Of a stretch of 55,484 nucleotides of DNA, positions 14,669-23,891 are shown piece by piece; the first letter of the stretch is position 1; every line of letters starts with the position of its first letter. The stretch covers positions 1 through 55,484 of the forward strand of contig NZ_JAFLNF010000012.1 in the NCBI RefSeq assembly GCF_017313085.1. Reading direction: 5' to 3'. The position numbers and the translations under genes were made by a program. Origin of the DNA: Roseibium limicola (GTDB lineage Bacteria; Pseudomonadota; Alphaproteobacteria; Rhizobiales; Stappiaceae). The notes under the pieces are model-generated. The model saw only the letters and a list, made by a program, of their open reading frames with translations. It was not told the DNA's origin and ran no database searches.

Positions 14669-16321
14669 TCATTCTGCAGCCGACGGCACGGACACAGTCA
14701 ATGCGGGCGGATGCGGAGCGGCAGACAGCAGGGTCCTGGTGTAAGGGTGCGAAGGCGCACTCATGACCTGATCTGCCGGACCTTCTTCAACAATCTCTCC
14801 ATTTTTCATCACGATGACCCGGTCGCACAAGAGCCGGACCACATGCAGATCGTGGCTGACAAAGAGATAGCTGATGCCGAGCTTCTGCCGAAGGTCAACG
14901 AGCAGGTTGAGAACAATGGCCTGAATCGAGACGTCCAGCGCGGCAGTCGGCTCGTCCAGGATCAGAAAGTCCGGGTTGACGCCGATGGCACGGGCGATCC
15001 CGACACGAGCTTTTTGACCGCCGGACAACTGATGCGGAAATCGGTTCAGCAGCGGCAATGGCAATCCGACCAGCTCGGCAAGCTCCTCGACACGCAAGCT
15101 GAGCTGATCCCCCGTCAGCCCGGTGAGACGTTTCAGCGGCTCGGCAATGGACTGGCCGGCGGTGTGGCGCGGATTGAAACTGTCGGTGGCATCCTGAAAC
15201 ACCATCTGGATTGAGGCACGGCGGGGATCGCGGGCAAACGTCCGGGCAGAGGTTTTGGCCAAATCATCGCCGTTGAACAGAATTTCGCCCGACGTCGCAT
15301 CATCGAGGCGCACCAGGATGGACGAGGTGGTGGACTTGCCGCAGCCAGACTCTCCAACGAGACCGACGCTTTCGCCCTTGCCGACATCAAATGAGATGCC
15401 CTTGACCGCATGCACTGGCCCGGACTTGCCCTGATAGGTCTTCACCAGGTTGCGCACCTGAAGCAAAGGCGCCGTCACTTCGGTCAGGCTGGGTTCCGGT
15501 GTGCGCTGCTCCGGTGGCAACAGGGAACGAATGGAGGCGTCAGCTCTTGGCGTCGCATCCACCAGCTTGCGGGTGTAAGGGTGGCTCGGATCCGAGAACA
15601 GCTTCTCCGGCAAGCCCTCTTCGACGATGACACCGTCCTTCATCACCGCGATCCGGTCGCAATATTGCGCAGCAAGACCCAGGTCATGGGTGATCACCAT
15701 GGCGCTCATGCCGCGCTCGCGGATGAGGTCGGCAATCAGATCCATCACCGCCTTCTGGGTGGTGATGTCGAGCCCGGTCGTCGGCTCATCGGCAATCAGC
15801 AACTTTGGATCGCAAGCCAAAGCGATGGCAATGACGATACGCTGGCACATGCCGCCGGACAGCTCGAACGGGTAGGCATGATAGCGCGCCTCGGCATCGC
15901 GGATTTTCACCGCTTCCATCGCCCGGATCGCTTCACGTTTGGCGGTGAATCGGGTGGCCCTGGCATGACGACGCAGCACATCCTCGATCTGGTGGCCGAC
16001 CTTGCGGATGGGATTGAGCGCGGCGCGCGGGTTCTGGAAGATCATCGAGATCTCCCGACCGCGTAGATCCCGCATGGTGCTTTCCGGGACAACGCGTAGA
16101 TCGACACCGCCATAGGTGAGATCCCCACCGCTGATGCGGCCGTTGCTCTCCAGCAGACGCATCAGCGCGTAAGATGTCACGGACTTGCCGGATCCCGATT
16201 CACCGACAATGCCCAGCACTTCGCCTTTCGTGACCTCAAGCGAAATGCCCCGGACAGCCTCGACATCGCCCCGGCGGGTGGCGAAAGTGACCTTCAGGTC
16301 TTCAATGGACAATAAGCTCAT
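14669..16321 (-). CDS. Fused dual ABC ATPase (DppD-DppF type)
   Basis: This 550-residue protein carries two complete ATP-binding domains in one chain and powers the neighbouring peptide/nickel-type importer. The first Walker A is GESGSGKS (40-47) and the second is GESGCGKS near residue 320. Both halves have a signature motif (ELSGGMCQR and QLSGGQKAR) and DEPT Walker B regions. Both end in the oligopeptide-transporter PSHPYTRxL segment. The true start is ATG at 16321, overlapping the permease stop by four bases; a longer open frame runs 176 codons back through the permease gene and is rejected. Confidence 0.93.
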   Translation of the reverse strand: MSLLSIEDLKVTFATRRGDVEAVRGISLEVTKGEVLGIVGESGSGKSVTSYALMRLLESNGRISGGDLTYGGVDLRVVPESTMRDLRGREISMIFQNPRAALNPIRKVGHQIEDVLRRHARATRFTAKREAIRAMEAVKIRDAEARYHAYPFELSGGMCQRIVIAIALACDPKLLIADEPTTGLDITTQKAVMDLIADLIRERGMSAMVITHDLGLAAQYCDRIAVMKDGVIVEEGLPEKLFSDPSHPYTRKLVDATPRADASIRSLLPPEQRTPEPSLTEVTAPLLQVRNLVKTYQGKSGPVHAVKGISFDVGKGESVGLVGESGCGKSTTSSILVRLDDATSGEILFNGDDLAKTSARTFARDPRRASIQMVFQDATDSFNPRHTAGQSIAEPLKRLTGLTGDQLSLRVEELAELVGLPLPLLNRFPHQLSGGQKARVGIARAIGVNPDFLILDEPTAALDVSIQAIVLNLLVDLRQKLGISYLFVSHDLHVVRLLCDRVIVMKNGEIVEEGPADQVMSAPSHPYTRTLLSAAPHPPALTVSVPSAAE

Positions 16322-17199
16322 GAGCGTTGCCGGGGATCGACAATGTCGCGCAACCCGTCTCCCAGTAGATTGAAGGTGAACACGGCGAACATCAGTGACA
16401 GTCCCGGAAAGATTGCCAGCCACCATTCGCCCGAGACGATGAAGTTCGCCCCCTCGGCGACCATGATCCCCCATTCGGCGGTCGGTGGGCGCACGCCGAG
16501 ACCAATGAAGCTCAGGCCGGCGGCGTTGAGAATCGCCCACCCGAGATTGAGGGACACCTGGACCATCATCGGCGGCAGCGCATTCGGAAAAATGTGAAAG
16601 GCCAATACGCGCAAGTCGGAGTTGCCGGCCAGCTTGGCAGCCTGGGCGAAGCCGGCATTGCGCCGGATGTTGACTTCCGCCCGCACCAACCGGGCATAGA
16701 AAGGAATGTTGATGACCGCCGTGGCGTAGACGATGTTTTCGACCGTGTTGCCAAGGGCTGCAACAATACCCATGGCCAGGACAAAGAGCGGAAAGGCCAT
16801 GATGGTGTCGAACACCCGGTTCAACACCGTATCGAGCCATCCGCCCCAATATCCGGCGATGCTGCCCAGAACCGAGCCGATGGCGAAGGACAGAGCCACG
16901 GCTGCGACGGAGATCGCCAGATCGAGGCGCGCTGCCACAACCACCCGGCTGAACACATCGCGCCCAAGATTGTCAGTCCCGAACCAATGGACAAGCGACG
17001 GGGGCTGCAGTGCCTGGGCCGCATTCGACACCAAAGGGTCATGCGGCACCAGATACGGTCCGAACAAGGCCATGACCAAGAGCACCGCAAACATGCAGAA
17101 CGCCAGAAGGGTGACCGGGTTGGACCGCAGCACATAGGCGACATGCGCCAGCGCGCCATCCTGATTGAGCCTTGGCGATGGCGAGGAAAGGTCGGTCAT
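16318..17199 (-). CDS. Peptide/nickel-type ABC permease (DppC)
   Basis: This 293-residue inner-membrane permease has the DppC layout: a cytoplasmic N-terminus, a first helix at about 31-51 and GTDNLGRDVFSRVV after it. The permease core follows, with the EAA-type loop around NAGFAQAAKLAGNSDLRVLAFHIFPN. It forms a heterodimer with the DppB-like protein and couples to the fused ATPase. It overlaps both neighbours by four bases, so the three genes are tightly coupled. Confidence 0.93.
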   Translation of the reverse strand: MTDLSSPSPRLNQDGALAHVAYVLRSNPVTLLAFCMFAVLLVMALFGPYLVPHDPLVSNAAQALQPPSLVHWFGTDNLGRDVFSRVVVAARLDLAISVAAVALSFAIGSVLGSIAGYWGGWLDTVLNRVFDTIMAFPLFVLAMGIVAALGNTVENIVYATAVINIPFYARLVRAEVNIRRNAGFAQAAKLAGNSDLRVLAFHIFPNALPPMMVQVSLNLGWAILNAAGLSFIGLGVRPPTAEWGIMVAEGANFIVSGEWWLAIFPGLSLMFAVFTFNLLGDGLRDIVDPRQRS

Positions 17200-18221
17200 C
17201 GGGTCTCAAATCCAATTCGCGGGTCAATGAGCGTGTAGGTCAGGTCGATGATCAGGTTCAGCGCCACGAACAGCAGCGCCATGGCCAGGACGAACCCTTG
17301 AACCGCTGCGTAGTCCGACACGACAAGCGCCTCGACCGCGTAGGAGCCAATCCCCGGCCAGGCAAACACCTTCTCGACCAGCACATTGGCGCCGAGCGTG
17401 AAGGAGAAGACCATGCCGAGGGTGGTGACCACCGGCAGCAAAGCGTTGCGGAAGGCATAGGCGTAAAGCACCTTGCTCTCGGTCAGTCCGGCGGCACGCG
17501 CCGTGCGGATATAGTCCGACGACAGGGCGGACAGCATTGCAGCGCGGGTCATGCGGGCCAGCGGCGCCAAGGTGAAGAGCGACAGGGTGATCGCCGGCAG
17601 AATCAATTGCTTGGCCGCCGCGCCCCAGGTTTCCCAATCACCGACGAGGGCTGCATCGATCAGATAAAACCCGGTGATACGGTCCGGCTCGATGTAGATG
17701 AAATCCAGCCTGCCGACTGGCGATGGCGCCACCCCAAGCAGGTAATAGAAGACGTAGATCAGCACCACGCCCGTAAAGAACGTCGGCAGGGAGACGCCCG
17801 CCGTCACCAGCACCCGACACAGGTGATCGGCAACCGATCCGGGCCTCGTCGCTGCCAGAATGCCCAATGGAATTGCGATCAGGCAGGACAAGACCAGCGC
17901 CGTCAAAGTCAATTCCAACGAGGCAGGAAGCCGGGTCATCAGATCCTGCAGCACCGGTTGCCCGGTCGACAGGGACTGCCCGAGATCCCCGGCCAGCACA
18001 TCGCCTGCATAGACCAGGAACTGCTGGGCCATGGGTTTGTCCAGGCCCAGGGCAGTTCGGGTTTCCGCAATGGAGTTTTCATCCGCTGCCATACCCGCGA
18101 AATAGACCGCCGGGTCTCCCGGGAGGGCCCTGGTCAGCACGAAGCTGACCACGACCACACCCAGAATCACCGGAATCGCCTGCGAAAGTCTCACTATGAC
18201 CGTGCGAAGGGTCCCGCTCAT
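17196..18221 (-). CDS. Peptide/nickel-type ABC permease (DppB)
   Basis: This 341-residue membrane protein has the DppB signature: an N-terminal helix followed by TRALPGDPAVYFAG, about six helices, and the EAA loop SSDYIRTARAAGLTESKVLYAYAFRNALLP. It pairs with the DppC-like subunit. The start lies five bases after the stop of the binding-protein gene with no strong ribosome site of its own, suggesting translation by reinitiation. Unlike the TRAP operons here, no hairpin separates it from the binding-protein gene. Confidence 0.93.
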   Translation of the reverse strand: MSGTLRTVIVRLSQAIPVILGVVVVSFVLTRALPGDPAVYFAGMAADENSIAETRTALGLDKPMAQQFLVYAGDVLAGDLGQSLSTGQPVLQDLMTRLPASLELTLTALVLSCLIAIPLGILAATRPGSVADHLCRVLVTAGVSLPTFFTGVVLIYVFYYLLGVAPSPVGRLDFIYIEPDRITGFYLIDAALVGDWETWGAAAKQLILPAITLSLFTLAPLARMTRAAMLSALSSDYIRTARAAGLTESKVLYAYAFRNALLPVVTTLGMVFSFTLGANVLVEKVFAWPGIGSYAVEALVVSDYAAVQGFVLAMALLFVALNLIIDLTYTLIDPRIGFETR

Positions 18222-18226
18222 GATGC

Positions 18227-19852
18227 TCAGGCTTTCTTCAGGCCACGGGCATCGAGCTGACGGTGGAACCAGTATTCATACCCGTCCACGTCGCGCGTGC
18301 CGACATTCACCGCCGGTTGCCACAAAGCGATGCGCGGAACTTCGTCCCAGGCGATCTCGATCATCCGCTTGATCTTCACGGCATAGTCCGGATCGTCGAC
18401 CGGCATATGCAGGGTTTCCGGCGTCAGCGTCTCAATCTCCTCGTTGCGATAGTTGGACGAGTTGAAGAGATGACCTTCCTGATAGGCCCAGAAGAAGTAG
18501 TAGCAAGGGTAGTTGAGCCAGCCACCGAAGGTTTCCAGATGCAGCGGAAGCCGCTTTTCCACCAATGAGGCCGTCCGCCAATTGGCGCCGGGAATCTTCT
18601 CGATGGTGGCCGTGATCCCGATCTTCGCCAGGTTTTCCTGAATCAACAGAGCAGCCGGTTCCATCCAGTCACTCTGGGACAGGTCGATTGACAGCGGCAC
18701 TTCAAAGCCATCGCCATAGCCGGCCTCTTCCAACAGCGCCTTGGCCTTTTCCAGGTCGGTCGCATAGGGGAACTTCTGCGGCCAGGCGATGTCTTGCGGC
18801 GTGGTGCTGGAACCACCCCACATCGGAGCCCCGCGGCCATAAGCTGATGTCTGGAAAACCTCTTCATAGGGCACTGCCCAGGCAATCGCCTGACGGACGC
18901 GTTTGTCCTTGAAAGGCTCGAACGACAGGTTCGGGCACAGGCAGTAGATGGCGTTCTCGACCGGGGTGGTTGTGACTGTAATGTCCTCGAACTCGGAGAG
19001 CTCCTTGGCATCCTTGTTCGGCATATCGAAAGACAGGTCGACGTCACCGCGCTCCAGCAACGCCCGACGGGTTGACGAGCTCGGGATTTCGCGGATCACG
19101 ACGCGTTTGATTTCCGGCACTGGACCGGACGTCCAGGCCTCGTTGCGCTCATACACCAGCTGTTCGCCAGGCTTCCAGGCTGCAACCTTGAAGGCGCCAG
19201 AGCCGGCCGGTGTCTTGTGCAGATATTCCATCGCCCACGGATCGTCCTCGGTGGCATGTTCCATCGCCACCTTTGAATTGATGATCATCGGCACCGGAAC
19301 CGCCAGATCAGGCAGCGTCAGCTTGGATTGGCGCAGCAGGTTGATCTTGAAAGTGTAGTCGTCAACGACTTCGAACTGCTCCGGGCTCTCCAGTGAGCCG
19401 GCCTTCATCTGGACAGTGGGGAAGCCGCCAACACTGACGGCGCGGTCGAACGACCACTTCACATCCTGGGCAATGATCGGCGAGCCGTCATGAAACTTGC
19501 CCTCAGGCCGCAGCTTGAAGACCAATGCCATGCCATCGTCGCTGATTTCCCAGCTCTCGGCAGCTTCTGGCTCGATCACCGAGTAGTCGTAGGACAGGCT
19601 GCCGTCTTCCAGCGTCTTGGTGCCGAAGCTGACCAGCCGGTCATAGACGTTGACCGCCACCTGATAGCTCGGGCGGTTGGTTCCGGTCCGGTGCAGATCC
19701 AGGCTGTTGATGGTGCGGCCAGTCACCGAAACGATGACGTCCTTTCCGGCAGCGGCAGCCGGGAGCACTTTCAAAAACGGCAGAACACCGGCGCTCAGTG
19801 CAGTGGCACCGGCGCCTTTTAGAAAATTGCGACGCGACGTGTCTTTGATCAT
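18227..19852 (-). CDS. ABC substrate-binding protein, family 5, Tat-exported
   Basis: This 541-residue periplasmic binding protein belongs to the DppA/OppA family 5. The leader has a twin-arginine motif, SRRNFL (residues 6-11), followed by a hydrophobic stretch and an AAAAG cleavage region near 35, so it is probably exported folded by Tat. The body has the family pattern AESWEISDDGMALVFKLRPEGKFHDGSP and AYGRGAPMWG. The start at 19852 is chosen because it begins the Tat leader and follows GAGGGGAAAAAG. It heads the leftward operon, divergent from a LysR gene. With allophanate hydrolase downstream, an amide- or urea-containing ligand is plausible. Confidence 0.9.
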   Translation of the reverse strand: MIKDTSRRNFLKGAGATALSAGVLPFLKVLPAAAAGKDVIVSVTGRTINSLDLHRTGTNRPSYQVAVNVYDRLVSFGTKTLEDGSLSYDYSVIEPEAAESWEISDDGMALVFKLRPEGKFHDGSPIIAQDVKWSFDRAVSVGGFPTVQMKAGSLESPEQFEVVDDYTFKINLLRQSKLTLPDLAVPVPMIINSKVAMEHATEDDPWAMEYLHKTPAGSGAFKVAAWKPGEQLVYERNEAWTSGPVPEIKRVVIREIPSSSTRRALLERGDVDLSFDMPNKDAKELSEFEDITVTTTPVENAIYCLCPNLSFEPFKDKRVRQAIAWAVPYEEVFQTSAYGRGAPMWGGSSTTPQDIAWPQKFPYATDLEKAKALLEEAGYGDGFEVPLSIDLSQSDWMEPAALLIQENLAKIGITATIEKIPGANWRTASLVEKRLPLHLETFGGWLNYPCYYFFWAYQEGHLFNSSNYRNEEIETLTPETLHMPVDDPDYAVKIKRMIEIAWDEVPRIALWQPAVNVGTRDVDGYEYWFHRQLDARGLKKA

Positions 19853-19993
19853 CTTTTTCCCCTCTCGAGCGGGAACGGGGGAGGACCCTTCCCAAGTGGC
19901 GGTAAGATGCGCAGGATTAGTGCGTACTTCTATTGCTATTTTTGCAGCCTTGTGCTTCTTTTTTTGCATCACTCTTACCCAAGTAATTGAAAA

Positions 19994-20920
19994 ATGAAGC
20001 ATATTCAAACACTCCTCCTGATTGAGGCCGTCGCCAAAGCCGGTTCAATTCGCAAAGCGGCCGAAGATATGCACATCACATCCTCTGCCTTGAACCGCCG
20101 TATTCAGGGGTTCGAGGAGGAATTTGGCGCGCCGATCTTCGAGCGGTTGCCGCGGGGGGTCCGGCTCAACCCGGCCGGCGAACTGCTGATCCAGCACATC
20201 CGCTCGCAGGTGGCGGATCTCGAGCGGGTGCGCAGTCAGGTCGCCGACCTGTCCGGACTGCGGCGGGGACATGTGCGGATCGCCTGTTCGCAGGCGCTGC
20301 AGCCCTATTTCATGCCGGCGCAAATCGCCGCCTACCGGGCCGAACATCCCGGCGTGTCGTTTTCCGTCCATGTACGTGATCGGGACGAAGCCGAAGAAGA
20401 CCTCCGGGCATTCAAGAGCGATCTTGCCCTGGTCTTCGAGCCGGCGCATCTGGGCGACTTCGACGTGTTGCTGTCAGTCGAACAGTCGGTCTACGCGGTG
20501 ATGGCACGGGACCATCCACTTGCCGGAAAGCAAAAGCTGCGGCTTCGCGATTGTCTCGGCTACCCCCATGTGGTGCCGCCGCAGCGCATTGGTATCCGCT
20601 ATCTTCTCGACTTGGCGGTTGCGCGCATGAGCCAGAAGATGGAGCCAATTGCCGAGGCGGATTCCTTTGAGTTCATGCGCCACTACGTTCAGCATGAGCG
20701 CGCTATCGGCTTTCAGTTTCCCATCGGCCTCAACCTGGAGAACGATGACAGACTGGTGTTCCGTGCCCTCGCCAAGACCGATGTCGCCCACGGCAATCTC
20801 ACACTGATGCAGATGAAAGGCCGCAGCTTGTCCGTCGCCTCTGCCCGCTTCGCCAACCAACTGGCCTCCACCTTGAACAGCTTGTCTAACAAGCAGGATC
20901 TCTCAGACCCTCAAACGTAA
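19994..20920 (+). CDS. LysR family transcriptional regulator
   Basis: This 308-residue regulator has an N-terminal helix-turn-helix (about 1-60; SIRKAAEDMHITSSALNRRIQGFEEEFG) and a C-terminal effector-binding domain beginning near 90. It is transcribed away from the binding-protein gene, with 141 bases between the starts, which is the classical arrangement for a LysR regulator of the adjacent operon. The inducer is unknown. I could not find a convincing T-N11-A box in the gap. A hairpin terminator directly follows the stop. Confidence 0.9.
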   Translation: MKHIQTLLLIEAVAKAGSIRKAAEDMHITSSALNRRIQGFEEEFGAPIFERLPRGVRLNPAGELLIQHIRSQVADLERVRSQVADLSGLRRGHVRIACSQALQPYFMPAQIAAYRAEHPGVSFSVHVRDRDEAEEDLRAFKSDLALVFEPAHLGDFDVLLSVEQSVYAVMARDHPLAGKQKLRLRDCLGYPHVVPPQRIGIRYLLDLAVARMSQKMEPIAEADSFEFMRHYVQHERAIGFQFPIGLNLENDDRLVFRALAKTDVAHGNLTLMQMKGRSLSVASARFANQLASTLNSLSNKQDLSDPQT

Positions 20921-20922
20921 AA

Positions 20923-20951
20923 AAGCCCGCCGGATGTCCTCCGGCGTGCTT
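20923..20951. terminator. Bidirectional terminator between convergent genes
   Basis: The stem is AAGCCCGCCGGA (20923-20934) with TCCGGCGTGCTT (20940-20951), with one mismatch and a run of T at its right side and A at its left. It lies between the convergent LysR and FAH-family genes and probably serves both. Confidence 0.8.
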
Positions 20952-20978
20952 TGCTTGTTTTAAGGACTAGCTGCCCTT

Positions 20979-21827
20979 TCAACCCGGATAGGCAACTACC
21001 GTTTGCCGTTGGGATCCAAGTCCCGCAACGGTCAATTCCACGACATCGCCGTCTCGCAGGAACTTGGGTGGTGTCAGTCCCAGACCGACGCCTTCCGGCG
21101 TTCCGGTGGCAATAACATCACCCGGCATCAGGCGCATGAACTGGGACATGTAGGAGATGATCTTCGCTACCGGAAAGATCATGTCGGAAGTCGAGCTGTT
21201 TTGAAAGCTCTCGCCATTGACCGAAAGGCAAAGCCCGAGATTCTGCGGATCGCCGACCTCGTCAGCCGTCACCAACCAGGGACCGATGGGACCGAAATTG
21301 CGCGATGACTTGCCCTTGATCCATTGGCCACCACGTTCGATTTGATAGGTGCGCTCGCTGACATCATTGATGACGCAATAGCCAGCGACATGATCAAGCG
21401 CCGTGTCTTCGCTGACGTGCTCGCAAGCGGCGCCGATGATCACCCCCAGCTCGACTTCCCAATCCGTCTTCTCCGAGCCCTTGGGTAGAATGATCGGATC
21501 ATTGGGGCCGCATATGCTGGAGGTCGACTTGGAAAACAGCACGGGCTCCGCCGGTTCCGGATTGCCGGTTTCCTTGGCGTGACGGGCATAGTTCAAGCCG
21601 ACTGCATAAAAATTGCGGGCCCCTCCGACGCATGCCCCAATGCGGACATCAGGTGCAACGGTTGGAAAGCCGGACAGGTCCATCGCGGCAATTGCCGATA
21701 GTGCCTCTTTGCTGATCGTCTCCGGTGTGAAGTCTGAGACAATGCTGGAGAGGTCTCTGATGGTGCCCTCTGCGTCGAGAGCGCCCGGTTTTTCCTGTCC
21801 CATCGCACCAAAGCGGAGGAATTTCAT
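20979..21827 (-). CDS. Fumarylacetoacetate hydrolase (FAH) family protein
   Basis: This 282-residue enzyme belongs to the FAH superfamily, which hydrolyses or decarboxylates 2-oxo or 1,3-dioxo acids using a divalent metal. The acidic metal-binding pattern is seen in DWEVELGVIIG (near 121-131) and NDVSERTYQ, and the family core GLNYARHAKETG and GTPEGVG are present. The best matches in pattern are 2,4-diketo-3-deoxy-L-fuconate hydrolase and ureidoglycolate-lyase-like members. An AAGGAC site precedes the ATG. It is the last gene of a TRAP and 2-hydroxyacid dehydrogenase operon, so it probably cleaves an oxo acid from the imported substrate. Confidence 0.88.
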   Translation of the reverse strand: MKFLRFGAMGQEKPGALDAEGTIRDLSSIVSDFTPETISKEALSAIAAMDLSGFPTVAPDVRIGACVGGARNFYAVGLNYARHAKETGNPEPAEPVLFSKSTSSICGPNDPIILPKGSEKTDWEVELGVIIGAACEHVSEDTALDHVAGYCVINDVSERTYQIERGGQWIKGKSSRNFGPIGPWLVTADEVGDPQNLGLCLSVNGESFQNSSTSDMIFPVAKIISYMSQFMRLMPGDVIATGTPEGVGLGLTPPKFLRDGDVVELTVAGLGSQRQTVVAYPG

Positions 21828-21891
21828 GGTTCAGTCCTTTTTCAAATCTCAAGTAAGTTTGGCCGGCTCAGGTCATTTATTCCTGAAGAGG

Positions 21892-23220
21892 TCAATGCAT
21901 GGCGAGTGCCGGGAACATCACCAGAAGCCCTACAGCGATCACCTGCAGACAGATGAAGGGCACGAGTGATCGGAAGATCTCGCCGAGCGATATGTCCGGT
22001 GGCGTCACACTTTTCAGATAGAAGGCCGCGGGCCCGAACGGCGGCGTCAGAAAGGACACCTGCATGTTCATGGCGAAGAGGACGCCGAACCAGACCGGGT
22101 CATAGCCGAGGTCTTTGATGATCGGGACGAAGATCGGCATGGTCAGAAGCGCAATGCCGACCCAATCCAGGAACATCCCCAGAATGAAGAGAACAGCCAT
22201 CATGAAGAGGATGATCACCGTCGGATTGTCCGACACACCGGCGATCAGCTGCGAGATGAAGCGAATGCCGCCCATCAGATTGTAAACCCCGACCAGCGCA
22301 CTGGCGCCGATGCCGATCCACATGATCATGCCGACCGTCGCAAGCGTGTGCATGGCGGCGTCCAGCAGCATGGAGAATGAGAACTCCCGCCGCAGGATGG
22401 TCGAAACGATGACCCCGGCCACGCCGATGGCGGAGGCTTCGGTCACCGAGGCAATACCGCCATAGATCGACCCGAGCACGACGAAGACCACCAGCATCGG
22501 CAGCACCAATCCGCGCAACAGCGGCAGATGTTCGCGCAAAGGTGTGCGGTCAACCGGCGGCGGCGGCGCGGCATTAGGATCCAGATAGGAGCGGAACAGA
22601 ATGTAAGCGATATACAGTCCGGCGAGCATGAAGCCCGGAACGAAGGCGGCAGTGAACAAATCACCAACTGATACGTTTGCCGTCAGGCCGTAGATAATCA
22701 ACACGATCGACGGCGGCACCATGGTGCCCAAAGAGCCCCCGGCGCAGACCACTCCAATGGCCAGGCGGCGATTGTAGCCAAGCCGCAGCATTTGAGGCAG
22801 GGCGACCAGGCCGAGCAGGACGATTTCTCCGCCGATGATACCGCTCATCGCTGCCAGAATGACCGCCACAAAGATGGTCTGGACGGCGACGCCGCCGCGC
22901 AACTGTCCGCCGACAAGCTTCATCGCGTCGAACAGATCCCGTGCGATGCCAGAGCGATCGAGGATCGCTGCCATAAGCACGAACATCGGCACTGAGATGA
23001 AAACGAAGGACGAGACAAAGCTGTAGACGCGGCTGGTGATCAGCGGCACGGCCATAGGGCCGAACCAGCCGATTGCGAAGATCAGCGCAACCAGCAGGGT
23101 AACCATCGCCAGCGGCGTGCCTGTCAGCAACAGCCCGACCAGCAGAGCAAACATCACCAGCGTGCCCCATTCGATGCCCAGAGCCTTCAGGTTCAGTCCG
23201 AAATCAAGAAGGTCAAACAT
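21892..23220 (-). CDS. dctM: TRAP transporter large permease (DctM)
   Basis: This 442-residue transporter subunit is a string of hydrophobic helices with the DctM motifs GGSLGTMVPPSIVLIIYG (near 152) and TPPFGPAAFYLK near the C-terminus. ATG at 23220 is preferred over the in-frame TTG at 23226 because GAGG lies seven bases before it. The start overlaps the end of dctQ by eight bases. The substrate is probably the hydroxy or sugar acid handled by the flanking dehydrogenase and FAH-family enzyme. Confidence 0.94.
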   Translation of the reverse strand: MFDLLDFGLNLKALGIEWGTLVMFALLVGLLLTGTPLAMVTLLVALIFAIGWFGPMAVPLITSRVYSFVSSFVFISVPMFVLMAAILDRSGIARDLFDAMKLVGGQLRGGVAVQTIFVAVILAAMSGIIGGEIVLLGLVALPQMLRLGYNRRLAIGVVCAGGSLGTMVPPSIVLIIYGLTANVSVGDLFTAAFVPGFMLAGLYIAYILFRSYLDPNAAPPPPVDRTPLREHLPLLRGLVLPMLVVFVVLGSIYGGIASVTEASAIGVAGVIVSTILRREFSFSMLLDAAMHTLATVGMIMWIGIGASALVGVYNLMGGIRFISQLIAGVSDNPTVIILFMMAVLFILGMFLDWVGIALLTMPIFVPIIKDLGYDPVWFGVLFAMNMQVSFLTPPFGPAAFYLKSVTPPDISLGEIFRSLVPFICLQVIAVGLLVMFPALAMH

Positions 23221-23809
23221 CGTCAAGCCTCTTTTGCGGAAGCGGGCCGCGCATGTAGTTGAAAGTGAGGATCAGGAACTGGACGCTCATGGCGACCATG
23301 ACGACCAGCAGGAAAATCTTCAAAAGCGCTGGAGACGGCGAGTTCCACGCACTCCCGCTGGTTTCCAGAAAAAAGCTTCCATCAGGTCGGAACATCGCCT
23401 TTTTCACCATCAGCCAGGCGGCCCAGGCGAAAAACAGACTCGCGAGCAGACAAGCGATGGAAATCAGCACATCCAGCACCCGCCGGGTTCGTGGGCCGAC
23501 GATGTCGTAAAGCAGAACGACACGGATGTGCGAGTTGCGCGCAACGCAGAAAAGCCCGCCGAAAATGAAGGTGACGGCGCTGAGGAACGTCGTTGTTTCG
23601 TGCGCCCAGATCGTGGGGGAGTTGAAGACGTAGCGCAGGAAGATCTCGATAACCAAAACCACCATGGCGACGATGATTCCAATCGCAAACAGCCGTGCGA
23701 TGCGCGTGATCACCCACCCCAACCAGCCGGCCTGCGGCAGGTGCTCCTGGGCAGGAGCCGAGATTTGGGCGGAATTTGGCAAAGGGGATTGGTCTGGTGG
23801 CAGAGGCAT
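23213..23809 (-). CDS. dctQ: TRAP transporter small permease (DctQ)
   Basis: This 198-residue protein has a soluble N-terminal tail of about 30 residues and then four membrane helices with the DctQ pattern EIFLRYVFNSPTIWAHE. ATG at 23809 has a GGAGTGGC ribosome site; a ten-residue longer frame lacks one. It follows dctP after a perfect hairpin and overlaps dctM. Confidence 0.92.
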   Translation of the reverse strand: MPLPPDQSPLPNSAQISAPAQEHLPQAGWLGWVITRIARLFAIGIIVAMVVLVIEIFLRYVFNSPTIWAHETTTFLSAVTFIFGGLFCVARNSHIRVVLLYDIVGPRTRRVLDVLISIACLLASLFFAWAAWLMVKKAMFRPDGSFFLETSGSAWNSPSPALLKIFLLVVMVAMSVQFLILTFNYMRGPLPQKRLDDV

Positions 23810-23851
23810 GAAAGCCACTCCAGTGTTGCAGCAGGACAATTGGGAAAAGAG

Positions 23852-23879
23852 GTTCGGGCGCGTGTTTCAGCGCCCGAAC
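23852..23879 (-). promoter_or_regulatory. Intercistronic stem-loop between dctP and dctQ
   Basis: A perfect 10-bp stem, GTTCGGGCGC (23852-23861) with GCGCCCGAAC (23870-23879), encloses an 8-base loop. It begins 12 bases after the dctP stop and is followed on the transcript by a weak U-rich run. It probably acts as a partial terminator or as 3' protection for the dctP message, giving more binding protein than permease. Confidence 0.75.
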
Positions 23880-23891
23880 AGGTCAATCGAA

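Noticed and set aside
14650..14670. Short CCACATGTGG palindrome between the allophanate hydrolase and ATPase genes
   Set aside because: It is only ten bases in a 39-base intergenic gap inside an operon, and is too short to separate from chance.
13169..15214. Long plus-strand frame of 681 codons
   Set aside because: It is antisense to the allophanate hydrolase and ABC ATPase genes, which have clear catalytic motifs; the antisense peptide has none.
16322..16849. N-terminal extension of the ABC ATPase
   Set aside because: The extra 176 codons run through the DppC-like permease in another frame; the ATG at 16321 starts the normal domain and overlaps the permease stop.
17172..18260. Plus-strand frame rich in Gln and Arg
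   Set aside because: It is antisense to the DppB-like permease; its composition is typical of the reverse complement of a membrane protein gene.
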